Positions 1 through 9,337 of a DNA stretch of 64,000 bases are shown here, piece after piece (positions within the stretch are counted from its first letter, which is position 1; each line of letters opens with the position of its first letter). The stretch is from the NCBI RefSeq assembly GCF_024055725.1, contig NZ_JAMXMX010000025.1, positions 52,036 to 116,035 of the forward strand, read 5' to 3'. Both the position numbers and the translations under genes were made by a program. Below the pieces are notes generated by a model. That model was given only the letters and a program-made list of their open reading frames with translations, did not search any database and had not been told where the DNA came from. This DNA comes from Actinoallomurus spadix. GTDB taxonomy: Bacteria > Actinomycetota > Actinomycetes > Streptosporangiales > Streptosporangiaceae.

Positions 1-1012
1 CGAGCAGGGTGGTGCGGATCAGTCCCCGCCGGTACTCCGCGGTCACGAACACCACCGCGACGACGACTACGACGATCAGTCCGGCGAGCAGCCCGGAGAG
101 CGTCTTCTCGATGGTCTGGCCGTCGGTGCGGGGCGCGATGTCGCCGACCCCGGTCACGGTGAAGGTGCCGCCGGTCCGGACGACTCCGCCGGGGTGGTGG
201 ATCGCCCCGTCGGGCTCCTTCGCCGCCCCGATGTCGTCGTGGCGCCACGCGCCGCCGCTCATCTCGCCCTGAAGGCTTACGTGGTCGAACACCGCGGTGG
301 CCTGGGCGAAGCGTGACGCCGCGATCGCCCCGCCGAGGTCGGCCTGCGTGACCGTCAGGTCGCCGGGGCAGGCGGCGAACAGCCCGATCCGTACGGTGGC
401 CGGCAGGCCCTGCGGGCGGGCCGTGCCGACCTTCGCCCACCGCCTGCCGTCGGCCGACTCGTAGCCGGTCAGTTCGCCACCCGAGCGGACGAGCCGCAGC
501 CAGCGCGGGGCCGTCTCCGAAACACCGCTCCGGCCGCCGGCCGTGTCGTGGACGAAGTCGTGCTGCAGCCGCACTCCGTGGCGGCCGGTGACCATCAGCG
601 CCGCGTACGCCGCGCCCTGCCGGGTGCCGTCCTTGACGATCACGCCGGCCTTCGCCCACGGCTCGACCCTCGGGACCTCCCGCCGGACGCCGGGGGTGAC
701 GTCCGGCAGCCGGATCCGGCCGGTCAGGGAGGTCACCCGGACGGTGATGGAGCCGTCCCCGTTCAGCGCCCGGTGCACGAAGAAGAACTTGTCGTCGACC
801 GCCTGGCCGTCCGGGCCGATCGGCACGGCGGGGCACACGTCGTCCGGGCCGCCGCACGAGGAGTGGCTGCCCGACGCGGCGAACAGCCCGAGGCCCACGG
901 TCACGAGCACCGCGGCCACCATGCCGAGCACCCAGCCCCGGACCGTACGGAACTTGGTCCACTCCGCGCGGGAGAGCCGCGCGAAGCTCCGGGCGCCGTA
1001 CGCGAAGGTCAT
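1..1012 (-). CDS. ABC-2 type exporter permease with large extracytoplasmic domain (partial, C-terminus beyond window)
   Basis: This membrane subunit would pair with the ATPase encoded just upstream. About 337 residues are visible before the left edge. The N-terminus is cytoplasmic, with a short amphipathic stretch containing RAEWTKFRTVRGW, typical of actinobacterial ABC-2 permeases. TM1 lies at about residues 28-47. A roughly 250-residue soluble stretch follows that reads like a beta-sandwich (LamG/DUF1349-like), with an HDFVHD segment and a conserved-looking WAKVGTA strand. TM2 begins near residue 310 (LIVVVVVAVVFVTAEYRRG). The ATG overlaps the TGA of the ATPase gene (ATGA, positions 1009-1012), so the two are translationally coupled. 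The remaining membrane helices must lie outside the window. Substrate is unknown. Confidence 0.8.
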   Translation of the reverse strand, partial: MTFAYGARSFARLSRAEWTKFRTVRGWVLGMVAAVLVTVGLGLFAASGSHSSCGGPDDVCPAVPIGPDGQAVDDKFFFVHRALNGDGSITVRVTSLTGRIRLPDVTPGVRREVPRVEPWAKAGVIVKDGTRQGAAYAALMVTGRHGVRLQHDFVHDTAGGRSGVSETAPRWLRLVRSGGELTGYESADGRRWAKVGTARPQGLPATVRIGLFAACPGDLTVTQADLGGAIAASRFAQATAVFDHVSLQGEMSGGAWRHDDIGAAKEPDGAIHHPGGVVRTGGTFTVTGVGDIAPRTDGQTIEKTLSGLLAGLIVVVVVAVVFVTAEYRRGLIRTTLL

Positions 1013-1947
1013 CGGACCGCCTCCCGGCCCGTGGCGGCGTGAAACTCGACCGCGTCGCGCGTGAGCTCCAGGTACGCCTCCTCGAGCGTCACACGCTGGG
1101 CCATGACCTCGGAGAACGGCACCGCGTGCGCGGTGAGGACGGCCACGATCCGCTCGCCCGGCAACCCTGAGACGGTGAGCTCGTCGCCTTCGGTGACGGT
1201 CCCGGCGGCGCCCGCCCGCGCCAGCGCCCGCATCGCCCGCTCCGGCTCCGGGGTGCGTACGGTGACGCGGCCGCGCGAGGCGGCGGTGATCAGGTCCGCG
1301 ACACCGGTGTCCGCGATGACGCGGCCCCGGCCCACCACGATGAGGTGGTCGGCGGCGCCCTGCAACTCGCTCATCAGATGGCTGGACACCAGAACGGCGC
1401 GGCCCTGGGCGGCCAGCGACCGCAGGAGGTCGCGGATCCAGATGATCCCCTCGGGGTCGAGGCCGTTGACCGGCTCGTCGAGCATGAACACCGGCGGGTC
1501 GCCGAGCAGCGCGGCGGCGATCCCGAGCCGCTGCCGCATGCCGAGCGAGAAGCCACCGGCCTTCCGCCGGGCAACGGACCGCAGACCCACCTGCTCGATC
1601 ACCTCGTCGACCCGCCGGGCGCCCAGCCCCTGCGAGTGGGCCAGCCACAGCAGGTGGCCGCGCGCGGACCGGCCCGGCTGCAGCGCGGCGGCGTCCAGCA
1701 GCGCACCGACGTGGCGCAGGGGCTCGCGCAGACTCCGGTACGGCCGGCCGCCGACCAGCGCCGTACCCTCGTCCGCCGCGTCCAGCCCCAGGACCACCCG
1801 CATGGTGGTCGACTTCCCCGCGCCGTTCGGCCCGACGAAACCGGTGACCCGCCCCGGCCGCACCGTGAACGACATCCCGTCCAGCGCCACGGCCGGGCCG
1901 AAGCGTTTACGCAGGCCGGTCACCTCGATGATGGCTTCCCCGCTCAC
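1009..1947 (-). CDS. ABC transporter ATP-binding protein (exporter, DrrA/CcmA type)
   Basis: 312-residue nucleotide-binding subunit that would power the ABC-2 permease downstream. Walker A is GPNGAGKST (about residues 39-47), the signature is LGMRQRLG, and Walker B is VFMLDEP followed by the D-loop GLDPEG. The switch histidine is in SSHLMSE. The C-terminal 80 residues form the small extra domain seen in DrrA-like exporters. A GTG start is chosen because a GAGGAGAGG Shine-Dalgarno lies 8-12 bases upstream. It is transcribed divergently from the two-component system at 2085, so the pair may be controlled by it (inference from position, as in bacitracin- or antibiotic-responsive modules). Confidence 0.92.
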   Translation of the reverse strand: MSGEAIIEVTGLRKRFGPAVALDGMSFTVRPGRVTGFVGPNGAGKSTTMRVVLGLDAADEGTALVGGRPYRSLREPLRHVGALLDAAALQPGRSARGHLLWLAHSQGLGARRVDEVIEQVGLRSVARRKAGGFSLGMRQRLGIAAALLGDPPVFMLDEPVNGLDPEGIIWIRDLLRSLAAQGRAVLVSSHLMSELQGAADHLIVVGRGRVIADTGVADLITAASRGRVTVRTPEPERAMRALARAGAAGTVTEGDELTVSGLPGERIVAVLTAHAVPFSEVMAQRVTLEEAYLELTRDAVEFHAATGREAVR

Positions 1948-2084
1948 TGTCCCGTCCTCTCCTCGGTCGGGACAGACCCTGGACCGGGCGCCGTAACGGG
2001 GGCCGAACGGCCGCCGTTATTCCGCTGTTAGGCCCGGCCCGGCATGCTGTCACCGGCACGGGAACGGACACCGGGGAGGGAACC

Positions 2085-3242
2085 GTGAGGATGGGGATCC
2101 GCACCGTACGAGCACGGTTCACCGCCCTCTACGTCACCGTGTTCCTCGGGTCCGGCGCGTTGCTCCTGGCGATCGCGGGCGGCGTGGTCCTGGGCCCGAC
2201 GCGGGTCTCCCGCGTGGCGCCCGGCACGGAGCCGGCCCCCTCCGGCCCCACCCCGGCTCGGGCGCAGATCGCCTGGCTGCGGCGGCAACTGGCCGAGCAG
2301 CAGTCGGACCAGACGCGGCGGCTGCTGGCGGGGGCGGCCGTCGCCCTGGCCGTCATGGTGGTCGTGTCGATCGTGCTGGGGCGCCTCGTCGCGGGCCGGG
2401 TGCTGCGCCCGCTGCGGACCATCACCTCGGCGACCCGGCGGATCACCGCCGACAACCTGCACGAGCGACTGAGCGTCTCCGGCCCGGCCGACGAGGTCAA
2501 GGATCTCGCCGACACCATCGACGACCTGCTGGAACGCCTGGAGGGCGCCTTCGCGGCCCAGCGGCGCTTCGTCGCGGACGCGTCCCACGAACTACGCACC
2601 CCGCTGACGACGATGCGGGCCTCCCTGGACGTCGCGATGGCCAAGCCGGAGCCCGCGCCACCGCAGACCGTCGCCCTCGCCGACCGGCTCCGCACCGGAC
2701 TCGACGAGATCGACCGGCTCCTCGAGGGGCTCCTCGCGCTCGCCCGGGCCCAGCACGGCGAGCTTCCCGACCGCGCGACGCTGTCGCTCGCCGGTCTCGT
2801 GTCCGAAACGGTGGCCGCCCGGACCGCCGACATCGCCGCCAGGGATCTGACCGTCCAAGAGGCCCTCGGCGAGGACGTGCCCGTACGGGGCAGCCGGGCC
2901 CTGCTGGGCCGCATGGTCGAGAACCTCATCGACAACGCGATCCGGCACAACCACGAGCACGGCTGGATCCGGGTCGCCGCCGCGGACGACGGCGAGACCG
3001 CGCACCTGGTCGTCGAGACGGGCGGCGATCCCCTCGACCCCCGTCAGGTCGCGGAGCTGGCCCGGCCGTTCCGGCGGCTCGGCGCCGACCGGACCCGTAC
3101 GGGCGACGGCACCGGGCTCGGCCTGTCGATCGTCGCGGCCGTCGCCACGGCCCACGGCGGCGCGCTGGACCTGCGCGCCCGCCCCGAGGGCGGCCTGCGC
3201 GCCGCCGTCTCGCTGCCGCTCGCCACCGCGGTGCCGGCATGA
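2085..3242 (+). CDS. Two-component sensor histidine kinase (HAMP, HisKA)
   Basis: 385-residue membrane sensor. TM1 is at about residues 12-36 and TM2 at about 80-104, separated by a short extracytoplasmic loop of about 45 residues, too small for a classical ligand domain. A HAMP linker (about 100-155) leads to the H-box ASHELRTPL with phospho-acceptor His168, the N-box NLIDNAIRH near residue 280, and the G2 box GTGLGLS at about 342. The G1 position reads VVETGGDPL rather than DxGxG, a variant common in actinobacterial sensors. The GTG start follows GGGGAGGG. Its stop overlaps the regulator start by 4 bp. It probably senses envelope stress and may control the neighbouring ABC exporter (inference). 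Confidence 0.93.
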   Translation: MRMGIRTVRARFTALYVTVFLGSGALLLAIAGGVVLGPTRVSRVAPGTEPAPSGPTPARAQIAWLRRQLAEQQSDQTRRLLAGAAVALAVMVVVSIVLGRLVAGRVLRPLRTITSATRRITADNLHERLSVSGPADEVKDLADTIDDLLERLEGAFAAQRRFVADASHELRTPLTTMRASLDVAMAKPEPAPPQTVALADRLRTGLDEIDRLLEGLLALARAQHGELPDRATLSLAGLVSETVAARTADIAARDLTVQEALGEDVPVRGSRALLGRMVENLIDNAIRHNHEHGWIRVAAADDGETAHLVVETGGDPLDPRQVAELARPFRRLGADRTRTGDGTGLGLSIVAAVATAHGGALDLRARPEGGLRAAVSLPLATAVPA

Positions 3243-3922
3243 GGGTCCTGGTGGTCGAGGACGCGCGGTCCCTCGCCGAGGTCCTGGTCGAGGGGCTGCG
3301 CGACCAGGGCATGGCCGTCGACGCCGCGCACGACGGGCTGGAGGCCGCCGCCAGGCTCGACCGCAACGTCTACGACGTCGTCGTCCTCGACCGTGACCTG
3401 CCCGGCGTCCACGGTGACACGCTCTGCCAGATGATCACGGAACACGACGACCGTCCCCTGGTGCTCATGCTCACCGCGGCCGGGACGCCCGGCGACCGCG
3501 TCAGCGGGCTGAGCCTGGGAGCCGACGACTACCTCGCCAAGCCGTTCCACTTCCCCGAACTGGTCCTGCGCGTGCGCGCCCTCGCGCGCCGCCGGCCCTC
3601 GGCACGGGCCCGTACGCTGCGCGCGGCCGGGATCGAACTGGACCCCGTGCGACGCGTCGTCACCCGCGACGGCCGCCACCTCGACCTGTCCGTCAAGGAG
3701 TTCGGCGTCCTGGAGGCGCTCCTGCGCGCGGCGCCCGCGTTCCTCAGCGCCGAGGACCTGCTCGACCAGGTGTGGGACGAGCACGCCGATCCCTTCACCA
3801 ACACCGTCGCGGTGACGATCGGCCGGCTGCGCCGCAAGCTGGGCGACCCGCCGGTCATCGCGACGACGCCGGGCGTGGGATACCGCGTCGTCGGCGAGGC
3901 ACCGACCACCCGGCCCGGCTGA
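3239..3922 (+). CDS. OmpR/PhoB-family response regulator
   Basis: 227-residue DNA-binding partner of the preceding kinase, translationally coupled through ATGA. The receiver domain (about 1-115) has acidic residues near position 8, phospho-acceptor Asp51 in VVVLDRDLPG, and the conserved Lys101 in DDYLAKPF. The C-terminal winged helix (about 130-222) ends with the family hallmark TNTVAVTIGRLRRKLG and GVGYRVV. The operon is simply kinase then regulator; the likely targets are this operon and the divergent ABC exporter. Confidence 0.94.
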   Translation: MRVLVVEDARSLAEVLVEGLRDQGMAVDAAHDGLEAAARLDRNVYDVVVLDRDLPGVHGDTLCQMITEHDDRPLVLMLTAAGTPGDRVSGLSLGADDYLAKPFHFPELVLRVRALARRRPSARARTLRAAGIELDPVRRVVTRDGRHLDLSVKEFGVLEALLRAAPAFLSAEDLLDQVWDEHADPFTNTVAVTIGRLRRKLGDPPVIATTPGVGYRVVGEAPTTRPG

Positions 3923-4068
3923 CCAGGGCCGGAGAGACACGGGTCACACTCGGTGGGTGTCACGGCATCGCCAGAGCGTGTGTCTTGGGGGTGAGACAGA
4001 GACAGCGGCGGCCAGGAGCCGGACCCGGACCCGGACCGCCGCCACCGCGGAAAGAACGGGATGTCGTC

Positions 4069-4920
4069 ATGAGCAAGGTCTGGTTCGTCACCGGCTCGTC
4101 GCGCGGCTTGGGCCGCCACTTCGTCGAGGCCGCCCTGGCCCGCGGCGACCAGGTGGCCGCGACCGCCCGGAACGCCGGCACTCTCGATGACCTGGTCGCC
4201 GCCTACGGCGACGCGGTGCTTCCGCTCGAGCTGGATGTGACCGACAGGGCCGCCGCCTTCGAGAGTGTGCGGCGGGCCAAGGAACACTTCGGCCGTCTCG
4301 ACGTCATCGTCAACAACGCCGGATACGCCCAGGTCGGCGCGGTCGAAGAGCTGACGGAGCAGGAACTTCGCGAGCAGCTGGAGACCAACCTGTTCGGGGC
4401 GGTGTGGGTCGTTCAGGCCGCGCTCCCCTACCTGCGCGCGCAGGGCTCAGGGCACATCATCCAGTTGTCCTCGGCCGCCGGCCTCATCGCGATGCCGCTC
4501 GGTGGCGCGTACCACGCCTCCAAGTGGGCGCTGGAGGGTCTGAACGAGGCCCTCGCCGGCGAGGTCGCCGACTTCGGCATCAAGGTGACCGTGATCGAGC
4601 CCGGCGGGTTCGCCACCAGGTCCGGCAAGAACCCCGATCCCCTCGCCAACGGCCACATGGCCGAGCCCGACCCGGCCTACGACGGTCTTCGCCGGCGCCT
4701 CGCCGCGGTCGCGGGCAGGCAGCCCGCCGGCGACCCGGCCGCCGCGGCCCGGACCCTCCTCACGATCGTCGACTCCGACGACCCGCCCCTGCGCGTGCTG
4801 TTCGGGCAGGGCTTCTACCCGATGATCCAGCAGGCCTACGCCGAGCGGCTCAAGACCTGGGCGGACGGGCAGGACCTCGCGGCCCAGGCTCACGGCGAGC
4901 TCGAGCACGCGGACCGGTGA
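4069..4920 (+). CDS. Short-chain dehydrogenase/reductase (classical SDR)
   Basis: 283-residue NAD(P)-dependent oxidoreductase of the ketoreductase-like 'SDR family' type. The cofactor motif TGSSRGLG (residues 8-15) begins right after the first beta strand. Further motifs are the structural NNAG (82-85), a catalytic Ser near 135 (QLSSAAG), and YHASK (148-152). Length and order match classical SDRs. I chose the ATG at 4069 because translation upstream of it has no SDR homology. The gene is monocistronic, 146 bp after the response regulator, and ends at a strong bidirectional hairpin shared with the convergent monooxygenase. The substrate cannot be told. Confidence 0.9.
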   Translation: MSKVWFVTGSSRGLGRHFVEAALARGDQVAATARNAGTLDDLVAAYGDAVLPLELDVTDRAAAFESVRRAKEHFGRLDVIVNNAGYAQVGAVEELTEQELREQLETNLFGAVWVVQAALPYLRAQGSGHIIQLSSAAGLIAMPLGGAYHASKWALEGLNEALAGEVADFGIKVTVIEPGGFATRSGKNPDPLANGHMAEPDPAYDGLRRRLAAVAGRQPAGDPAAAARTLLTIVDSDDPPLRVLFGQGFYPMIQQAYAERLKTWADGQDLAAQAHGELEHADR

Positions 4921-4928
4921 CCCCGTTC

Positions 4929-4962
4929 CCGGCGAGGGCGCCGACACCGGCGCCCTCGCCGG
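4929..4962. terminator. Bidirectional hairpin between SDR and monooxygenase genes
   Basis: Perfect 15-bp inverted repeat (CCGGCGAGGGCGCCG and its complement) with a 4-nt loop ACAC, 8 bp after the SDR stop and between two convergent genes. There is no U-tract, as is usual in high-GC actinomycetes. Confidence 0.75.
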
Positions 4963-5051
4963 CCGTCTCCCGTCTGATGCCGGGCGGCGTGTGAACGTCC
5001 CTTCAGGGCAGCGTCCGAGTGTGGCGGGTTCGGGCTCGACACCCACCGCCG

Positions 5052-6224
5052 TCAGCGGCGGGCGGCCTCGGCCGGGGCCGGGTAGTCCTTGAGGTCGATG
5101 TTCGAGGCGAACCTGTCGGTCATCCACAGCATCGACCTGAGCAGGAGCCGGCGTTTGAACATCTGGTCGCGCATCGTGATGCGACGCCGGGTCGGCGGGG
5201 CGAGGAACGGCCCGGCGTTGCCCTTCCTGGCGACCTTGGCGTAGCCCCGGAGCTCCTCCTCGTACCGGCGGAACGCCGTCCGGTGATCGCCGTCGGCCGC
5301 CGCCAGCTCCCCGGCCAGGACGTACGCGCCGACGATGGCCAGGCCGGTGCCGAAGCCGCCCAGGGTGTTGCCGTACGCGGCGTCGCCGAGCAGCACGACC
5401 CGTCCCTTGGCGTAGTGGTCGATCTCGACCCTGCTGATCGAGTCGAGGTAGAACTCCGGGGCGCGGGACACCGCGGCGACGATCTCGGGAACCCGCCACT
5501 TCGCGCCGTCGTAGGCGCGGGCGAGGAGACTCTTCTGCCGGCCGGTGTCCCAGCGGTCGTACTCGAGCTGTTCGGAGGCGAAGACGAAGAACGCCGACGC
5601 CTTGTTGCCCCAGAGCGAGACCATGCGGCCCGGCTCGTTGTACATCACGCTCTGCGCCGCGGGGACCGCGGCGGAGACGTCGGCGAGGGCGTAGTAGTGG
5701 CCGAGGAAGCGCACATAGTCCTCTTCGGGGCCGAAGGCCAGGCGGCGGACGTTGGAGTGGATGCCGTCCGCGCCGACGACGAGGTCGAAGGTGCGGGGCG
5801 CGCCGCGTTCGAAGGTGACGTGGACGCCGGACGCCGTCTCGGTGAGGGAGGTGATCGAGTCGCCGAAGACGTACTCGCACCGCGCGGCGGTCCGCTCGTA
5901 CAGGAGGGCGGCCAGGTCGCCGCGGCCGATCTCGATGTCGCCGCCGGTGAACTCGCCGGGCATGACGGCCTGCGGCCGGCCCTCCGCGTCGATGAAGGTG
6001 GTGTCGTGCGCGCCGGTCTGGAGGCGGCGCACCTCGTCGAGGATGCCCATCCGCGCCAGGACCTTCAGGTGGGTCTCGCCCTTGAAGTCGACGGCCTGGC
6101 CGCCGGGGCGCAGCGCGGGCGCCTTCTCGACGACCGTGACGGTGCAGCCGTAGCGGCTCAGCCAGTGGGCGAGGGCGGGGCCGGCGATGCTCGCGCCGGA
6201 GATGAGGACTGCCGTGTTCTTCAT
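5052..6224 (-). CDS. FAD-dependent monooxygenase (class A flavoprotein hydroxylase, PHBH fold)
   Basis: 390-residue single-component flavin monooxygenase. The FAD-binding site GASIAGP (about 10-16) is a variant of GxGxxG seen in tetracycline- and rifampicin-modifying relatives. The DG motif is GADGIHSNVR (about 151-160). The GD motif is VVLLGDAAYG, followed by GGFGTGLAIVGA. The start is ATG at 6224, overlapping the TGA of the large regulator upstream (ATGA at 6221-6224), so translation is coupled to it. This suggests the regulator and enzyme respond to the same small molecule: either tailoring of a metabolite or inactivation of an aromatic antibiotic. The substrate is not inferable from sequence. 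Confidence 0.9.
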   Translation of the reverse strand: MKNTAVLISGASIAGPALAHWLSRYGCTVTVVEKAPALRPGGQAVDFKGETHLKVLARMGILDEVRRLQTGAHDTTFIDAEGRPQAVMPGEFTGGDIEIGRGDLAALLYERTAARCEYVFGDSITSLTETASGVHVTFERGAPRTFDLVVGADGIHSNVRRLAFGPEEDYVRFLGHYYALADVSAAVPAAQSVMYNEPGRMVSLWGNKASAFFVFASEQLEYDRWDTGRQKSLLARAYDGAKWRVPEIVAAVSRAPEFYLDSISRVEIDHYAKGRVVLLGDAAYGNTLGGFGTGLAIVGAYVLAGELAAADGDHRTAFRRYEEELRGYAKVARKGNAGPFLAPPTRRRITMRDQMFKRRLLLRSMLWMTDRFASNIDLKDYPAPAEAARR

Positions 6225-9200
6225 GTCCCCGACTCTCGCGGCGGGCGTTGACAGTCCGTCCGCCATCCGCTGACAGTCTCGCCGGCGGCTGTCAGCGCCT
6301 CCGCGCGGGACATCGCGGCGCCGCGCGCGAACGCCGCGGCGAACGCCTCCGCGCCGACGAGGTCACGGGCGCGGGCGGCGACATCGTCGGCGTCCCGGTC
6401 GCGGGCGACGGTCGTCCCGCGCAGCGCGACCGCCGCGCCGAGCAGGAGCGCGGCGCGTTCTCCGTCACCGTCGCCCGCGGCGATCCCGGCCAGACCGGTC
6501 ACGGCGTCGGCGAGGTCGACGGCGATCGGGGACTCGCGGGCGGCCGCGACGGCGCGCCGGTGCCAGGTCCGCGCCGCGTCGGCGTCGCCCTCGGCCTCGG
6601 CGAGCCGGCCCAGCGCGGTGTACAGCCACGGCTGGGTCGCCTCGACACCGAACCCGGCGTCCCCGGCCACGCGGCGGGCCTCGTCGAGGCGGCGGCGGGC
6701 CTCGGGCAGGTCACCGTGGAACCGCGCGATCTCGGCCAGGCCCAGGTGCACCGATGCGGGCGCGTCCGTCCGGCCCGCCCGGCGGGACAGGTGCCCGGCG
6801 CGGTCCAGGTCGGCGACGGCGGCGGGCAGGTCGCCCTCCCGGGTCAGCGCCTCGGCGCGGTGCATGAGGACGTCGACGACCTCCTCGTCGGCGCCCAGCT
6901 CGTCGAACAGCGCGATCGCCTCGTCCCAGTGGCCCCGGGCACGGGCCCACTCACCGCGGCGGGCCGCGCTCACGGCGAGCCAGTCGAGCGCCTGGGCGGT
7001 CCCCCACCGCTCACCGAGCGTACGGAAGCGGGTCAGCGCGTCCTCGATCCGGCGTTCGCCCTCGGCCGGGTCGCCGCCGAGCAGCGTGATCAGGCCGAGA
7101 CTGAACCCGCCGAGCGCCTGGTTCCAGGGGTCGTCGCCGCCGAGCACGCGTTCGTTCGCACCGTCCGGTCCTGGTGGTCCCGCCGTCATGCCCCACATGA
7201 CCGCGGTGAACGGATGCCGCGGCGGCCGGTCCCAGGACCGTACGATCGACCCGGCCCGTTCCCAGTGCGCCGGATCGATCCGTGGCACGGCCTGCGTGAC
7301 GCAGGCGACGTACTCCTCCTCGAGTCCCTCGATGGGCGCATCGAGGAGTTCGGCGGCCGCCCTGCGGATCTCGGTACCCCGCCCGCTCAGCCAGCCGTAC
7401 GCCCCGAGCGCGGCGACGAGCCGCATCGCCGTCTCCCGGTCCTCGCGCACGGACCAGCGCAGGGCCGCCATCAGGTTGTCGTGGTCGGCGGAGAGCCGGG
7501 CCAGCCACTCCAGCTGGTCCGCGCCGCGCAGGTGGGGGTCGGCGCGCCGGGCCAGGTCGAGGAAGTGCCGGGCGTGCGCGGCGCGTACGCGCTCGGGCTC
7601 ACCGGTCTCGGCGAGCCGCTCGGCGCAGAACAGGCCGATCGTCTCGAACATCCGGTAGCGAGCGCCGTCCGCCTCGACGAACGACTTGTCCACGAGGTCG
7701 GGCAGTGCGTCGGCGGCGTCCTCACCGCAGACCGCCTCGACCGCCTCGAACGAGGCGCCGCCGGTGAACACGGCGAAGCGCCGGGCCGCCGCCCGCTCCT
7801 CCGGCGTGAGCAGGTCCCAGCTCCACGCGACGGCGGCGCGCAGCGTCCGGTGCCGGGCCGCCGCCGTACGGTCGCCGCGCGACAGCAGCCGGAACCGGTC
7901 GTGCTCGGCGAGGCGTCGGGCGATCTCCTCGACGGGGAACGTGCGCAGCCGGGCCGCGGCGAGCTCGATGGCGAGCGGCAGCCCGTCGAGGGCCGCGCAG
8001 ATCCGGGCGACCGCCCCGGCGTTGTCCGGCGTCAGGACGAAGCCGGGCCGTACGGCCGCCGCCCGGTGGGCGAACAGCCGCGCGGCCGGGTAGCCGGGCA
8101 CATCGGCGGGCGCGGTCCCCGGCGGGGGCACGTCCAGGGGAGGCAGCGGCACGAGCGTCTCACCGGTGATCCCGAGCGGTTCCCGGCTCGTGGCGAGGAT
8201 CCTCAGTGCGGGGCACTCGCCCAGCGCCCGGCGGGCCAGGGCCGCGGCGGCCGCGATGACGTGCTCGCAGTTGTCGAGGACGAGCAGGAGCTCCCGGTCC
8301 CCGAGCGCCGCGACGAGCCGCCCGACCGGATCGGGTGCCTCGATCGGCTGGAAGCCGGTCTCCCGCAGCCCCAGTGCGCCGAGGACCGCCCGCGGCACCT
8401 GGTCGCCGTCCTCCAGCGGGGACAGGTCCGCGAAGACCGCCTCGTACGGGTCCCGGCCCGCCGCCTCGATCGCGAGCCGGGTCTTGCCGGCGCCGCCGGG
8501 GCTCAGGATCGTGATCAGCCGCGCGTCGCGCAGCTCGCCGATCCGCGCGAGCTCGCGGTCCCGGCCGACGAAGCTCGTCAGCTGTGCCGTCGGCCGCCGG
8601 CGCGGCACCGGGTCCGGCCGCTGCGCGCGCAGGACGGCCAGCTGGATCGCGGCGAGCTCCGGTGACGGGTCGGCGCCGAGTTCTTCGGCGAGCAGCCGGC
8701 GGGTCTCCTCGAAGACCGCGAGGGCCTCGGCGGGCCGTCCCGCCGCGTGCAGCGCGCGCATCAGCAGGCAGCGGAGCCGCTCGCGCAGCGGGTGCTCGGC
8801 GACCAGCCGCCGCAGCTCGGCGACGGGCGCGCCGTCGGGCAGGGCGAGCTGCGCCTCGAACAGGTCCTCGGCCGTGGCGAGCCGCAACTCCTCCAGGCGG
8901 GCCTTGTCCGCGTCGGCGAAGGGCAGGTCGGCCAGTGCGGGACCGCGCCACAGGCCGAGCGCCCGGCTGAGGGCCGCGGCGGCGTCCGCATGGGCCCCGG
9001 CGCTGAGCAGTCGCCGTCCCTCCCGGGCCACCCGCTCGAAGCGGTGCGCGTCGACGTCGTCGGGGTCGACCGCGAGCCGGTACCCGGTCCCGCCGAACTG
9101 GAGCGTCCCCGGCGGCAGGTGACGCCGCAGCCGGGACACCTGGGCCTGGACGGCGTTCACGGCTCCGGCCGGAGGCTCGTCGCCGTACTGCGCGTCGACG

Positions 9201-9337
9201 AGGCGTTCCACCGCGACCGTGCGCCCCGCGTGCAGCAGCAGCATCACCAGGAGCGCGCGCGGGCGCGGGCCGCCGACGGGGACGACCTCACCATCGGCCG
9301 ACCGGACCTCCAGGGAGCCCAGGATCCCGAACCACAT
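6221..9337 (-). CDS. SARP/AfsR-like transcriptional activator (wHTH-BTAD-NB-ARC-TPR)
   Basis: 1038-residue regulator. Residues about 1-85 are an OmpR-type winged helix (FGILGSLEV, then VSRLRRHL). About 90-235 is the all-helical BTAD domain (RFERVAREGRRLL, LRCLLMRALHAAGR). About 250-560 is a STAND/NB-ARC ATPase with Walker A SPGGAGKTRL, Walker B LLLVLDNCEH, and the sensor LRILATSREPLG. The remainder is a run of TPR-like helical repeats. This is the AfsR architecture; such proteins activate nearby promoters on ligand binding. It is immediately followed by, and overlaps, the FAD monooxygenase, its probable target or co-transcribed partner. The intergenic region 9338-9603 upstream is AT-richer than average. 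Confidence 0.92.
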   Translation of the reverse strand: MWFGILGSLEVRSADGEVVPVGGPRPRALLVMLLLHAGRTVAVERLVDAQYGDEPPAGAVNAVQAQVSRLRRHLPPGTLQFGGTGYRLAVDPDDVDAHRFERVAREGRRLLSAGAHADAAAALSRALGLWRGPALADLPFADADKARLEELRLATAEDLFEAQLALPDGAPVAELRRLVAEHPLRERLRCLLMRALHAAGRPAEALAVFEETRRLLAEELGADPSPELAAIQLAVLRAQRPDPVPRRRPTAQLTSFVGRDRELARIGELRDARLITILSPGGAGKTRLAIEAAGRDPYEAVFADLSPLEDGDQVPRAVLGALGLRETGFQPIEAPDPVGRLVAALGDRELLLVLDNCEHVIAAAAALARRALGECPALRILATSREPLGITGETLVPLPPLDVPPPGTAPADVPGYPAARLFAHRAAAVRPGFVLTPDNAGAVARICAALDGLPLAIELAAARLRTFPVEEIARRLAEHDRFRLLSRGDRTAAARHRTLRAAVAWSWDLLTPEERAAARRFAVFTGGASFEAVEAVCGEDAADALPDLVDKSFVEADGARYRMFETIGLFCAERLAETGEPERVRAAHARHFLDLARRADPHLRGADQLEWLARLSADHDNLMAALRWSVREDRETAMRLVAALGAYGWLSGRGTEIRRAAAELLDAPIEGLEEEYVACVTQAVPRIDPAHWERAGSIVRSWDRPPRHPFTAVMWGMTAGPPGPDGANERVLGGDDPWNQALGGFSLGLITLLGGDPAEGERRIEDALTRFRTLGERWGTAQALDWLAVSAARRGEWARARGHWDEAIALFDELGADEEVVDVLMHRAEALTREGDLPAAVADLDRAGHLSRRAGRTDAPASVHLGLAEIARFHGDLPEARRRLDEARRVAGDAGFGVEATQPWLYTALGRLAEAEGDADAARTWHRRAVAAARESPIAVDLADAVTGLAGIAAGDGDGERAALLLGAAVALRGTTVARDRDADDVAARARDLVGAEAFAAAFARGAAMSRAEALTAAGETVSGWRTDCQRPPRESGT

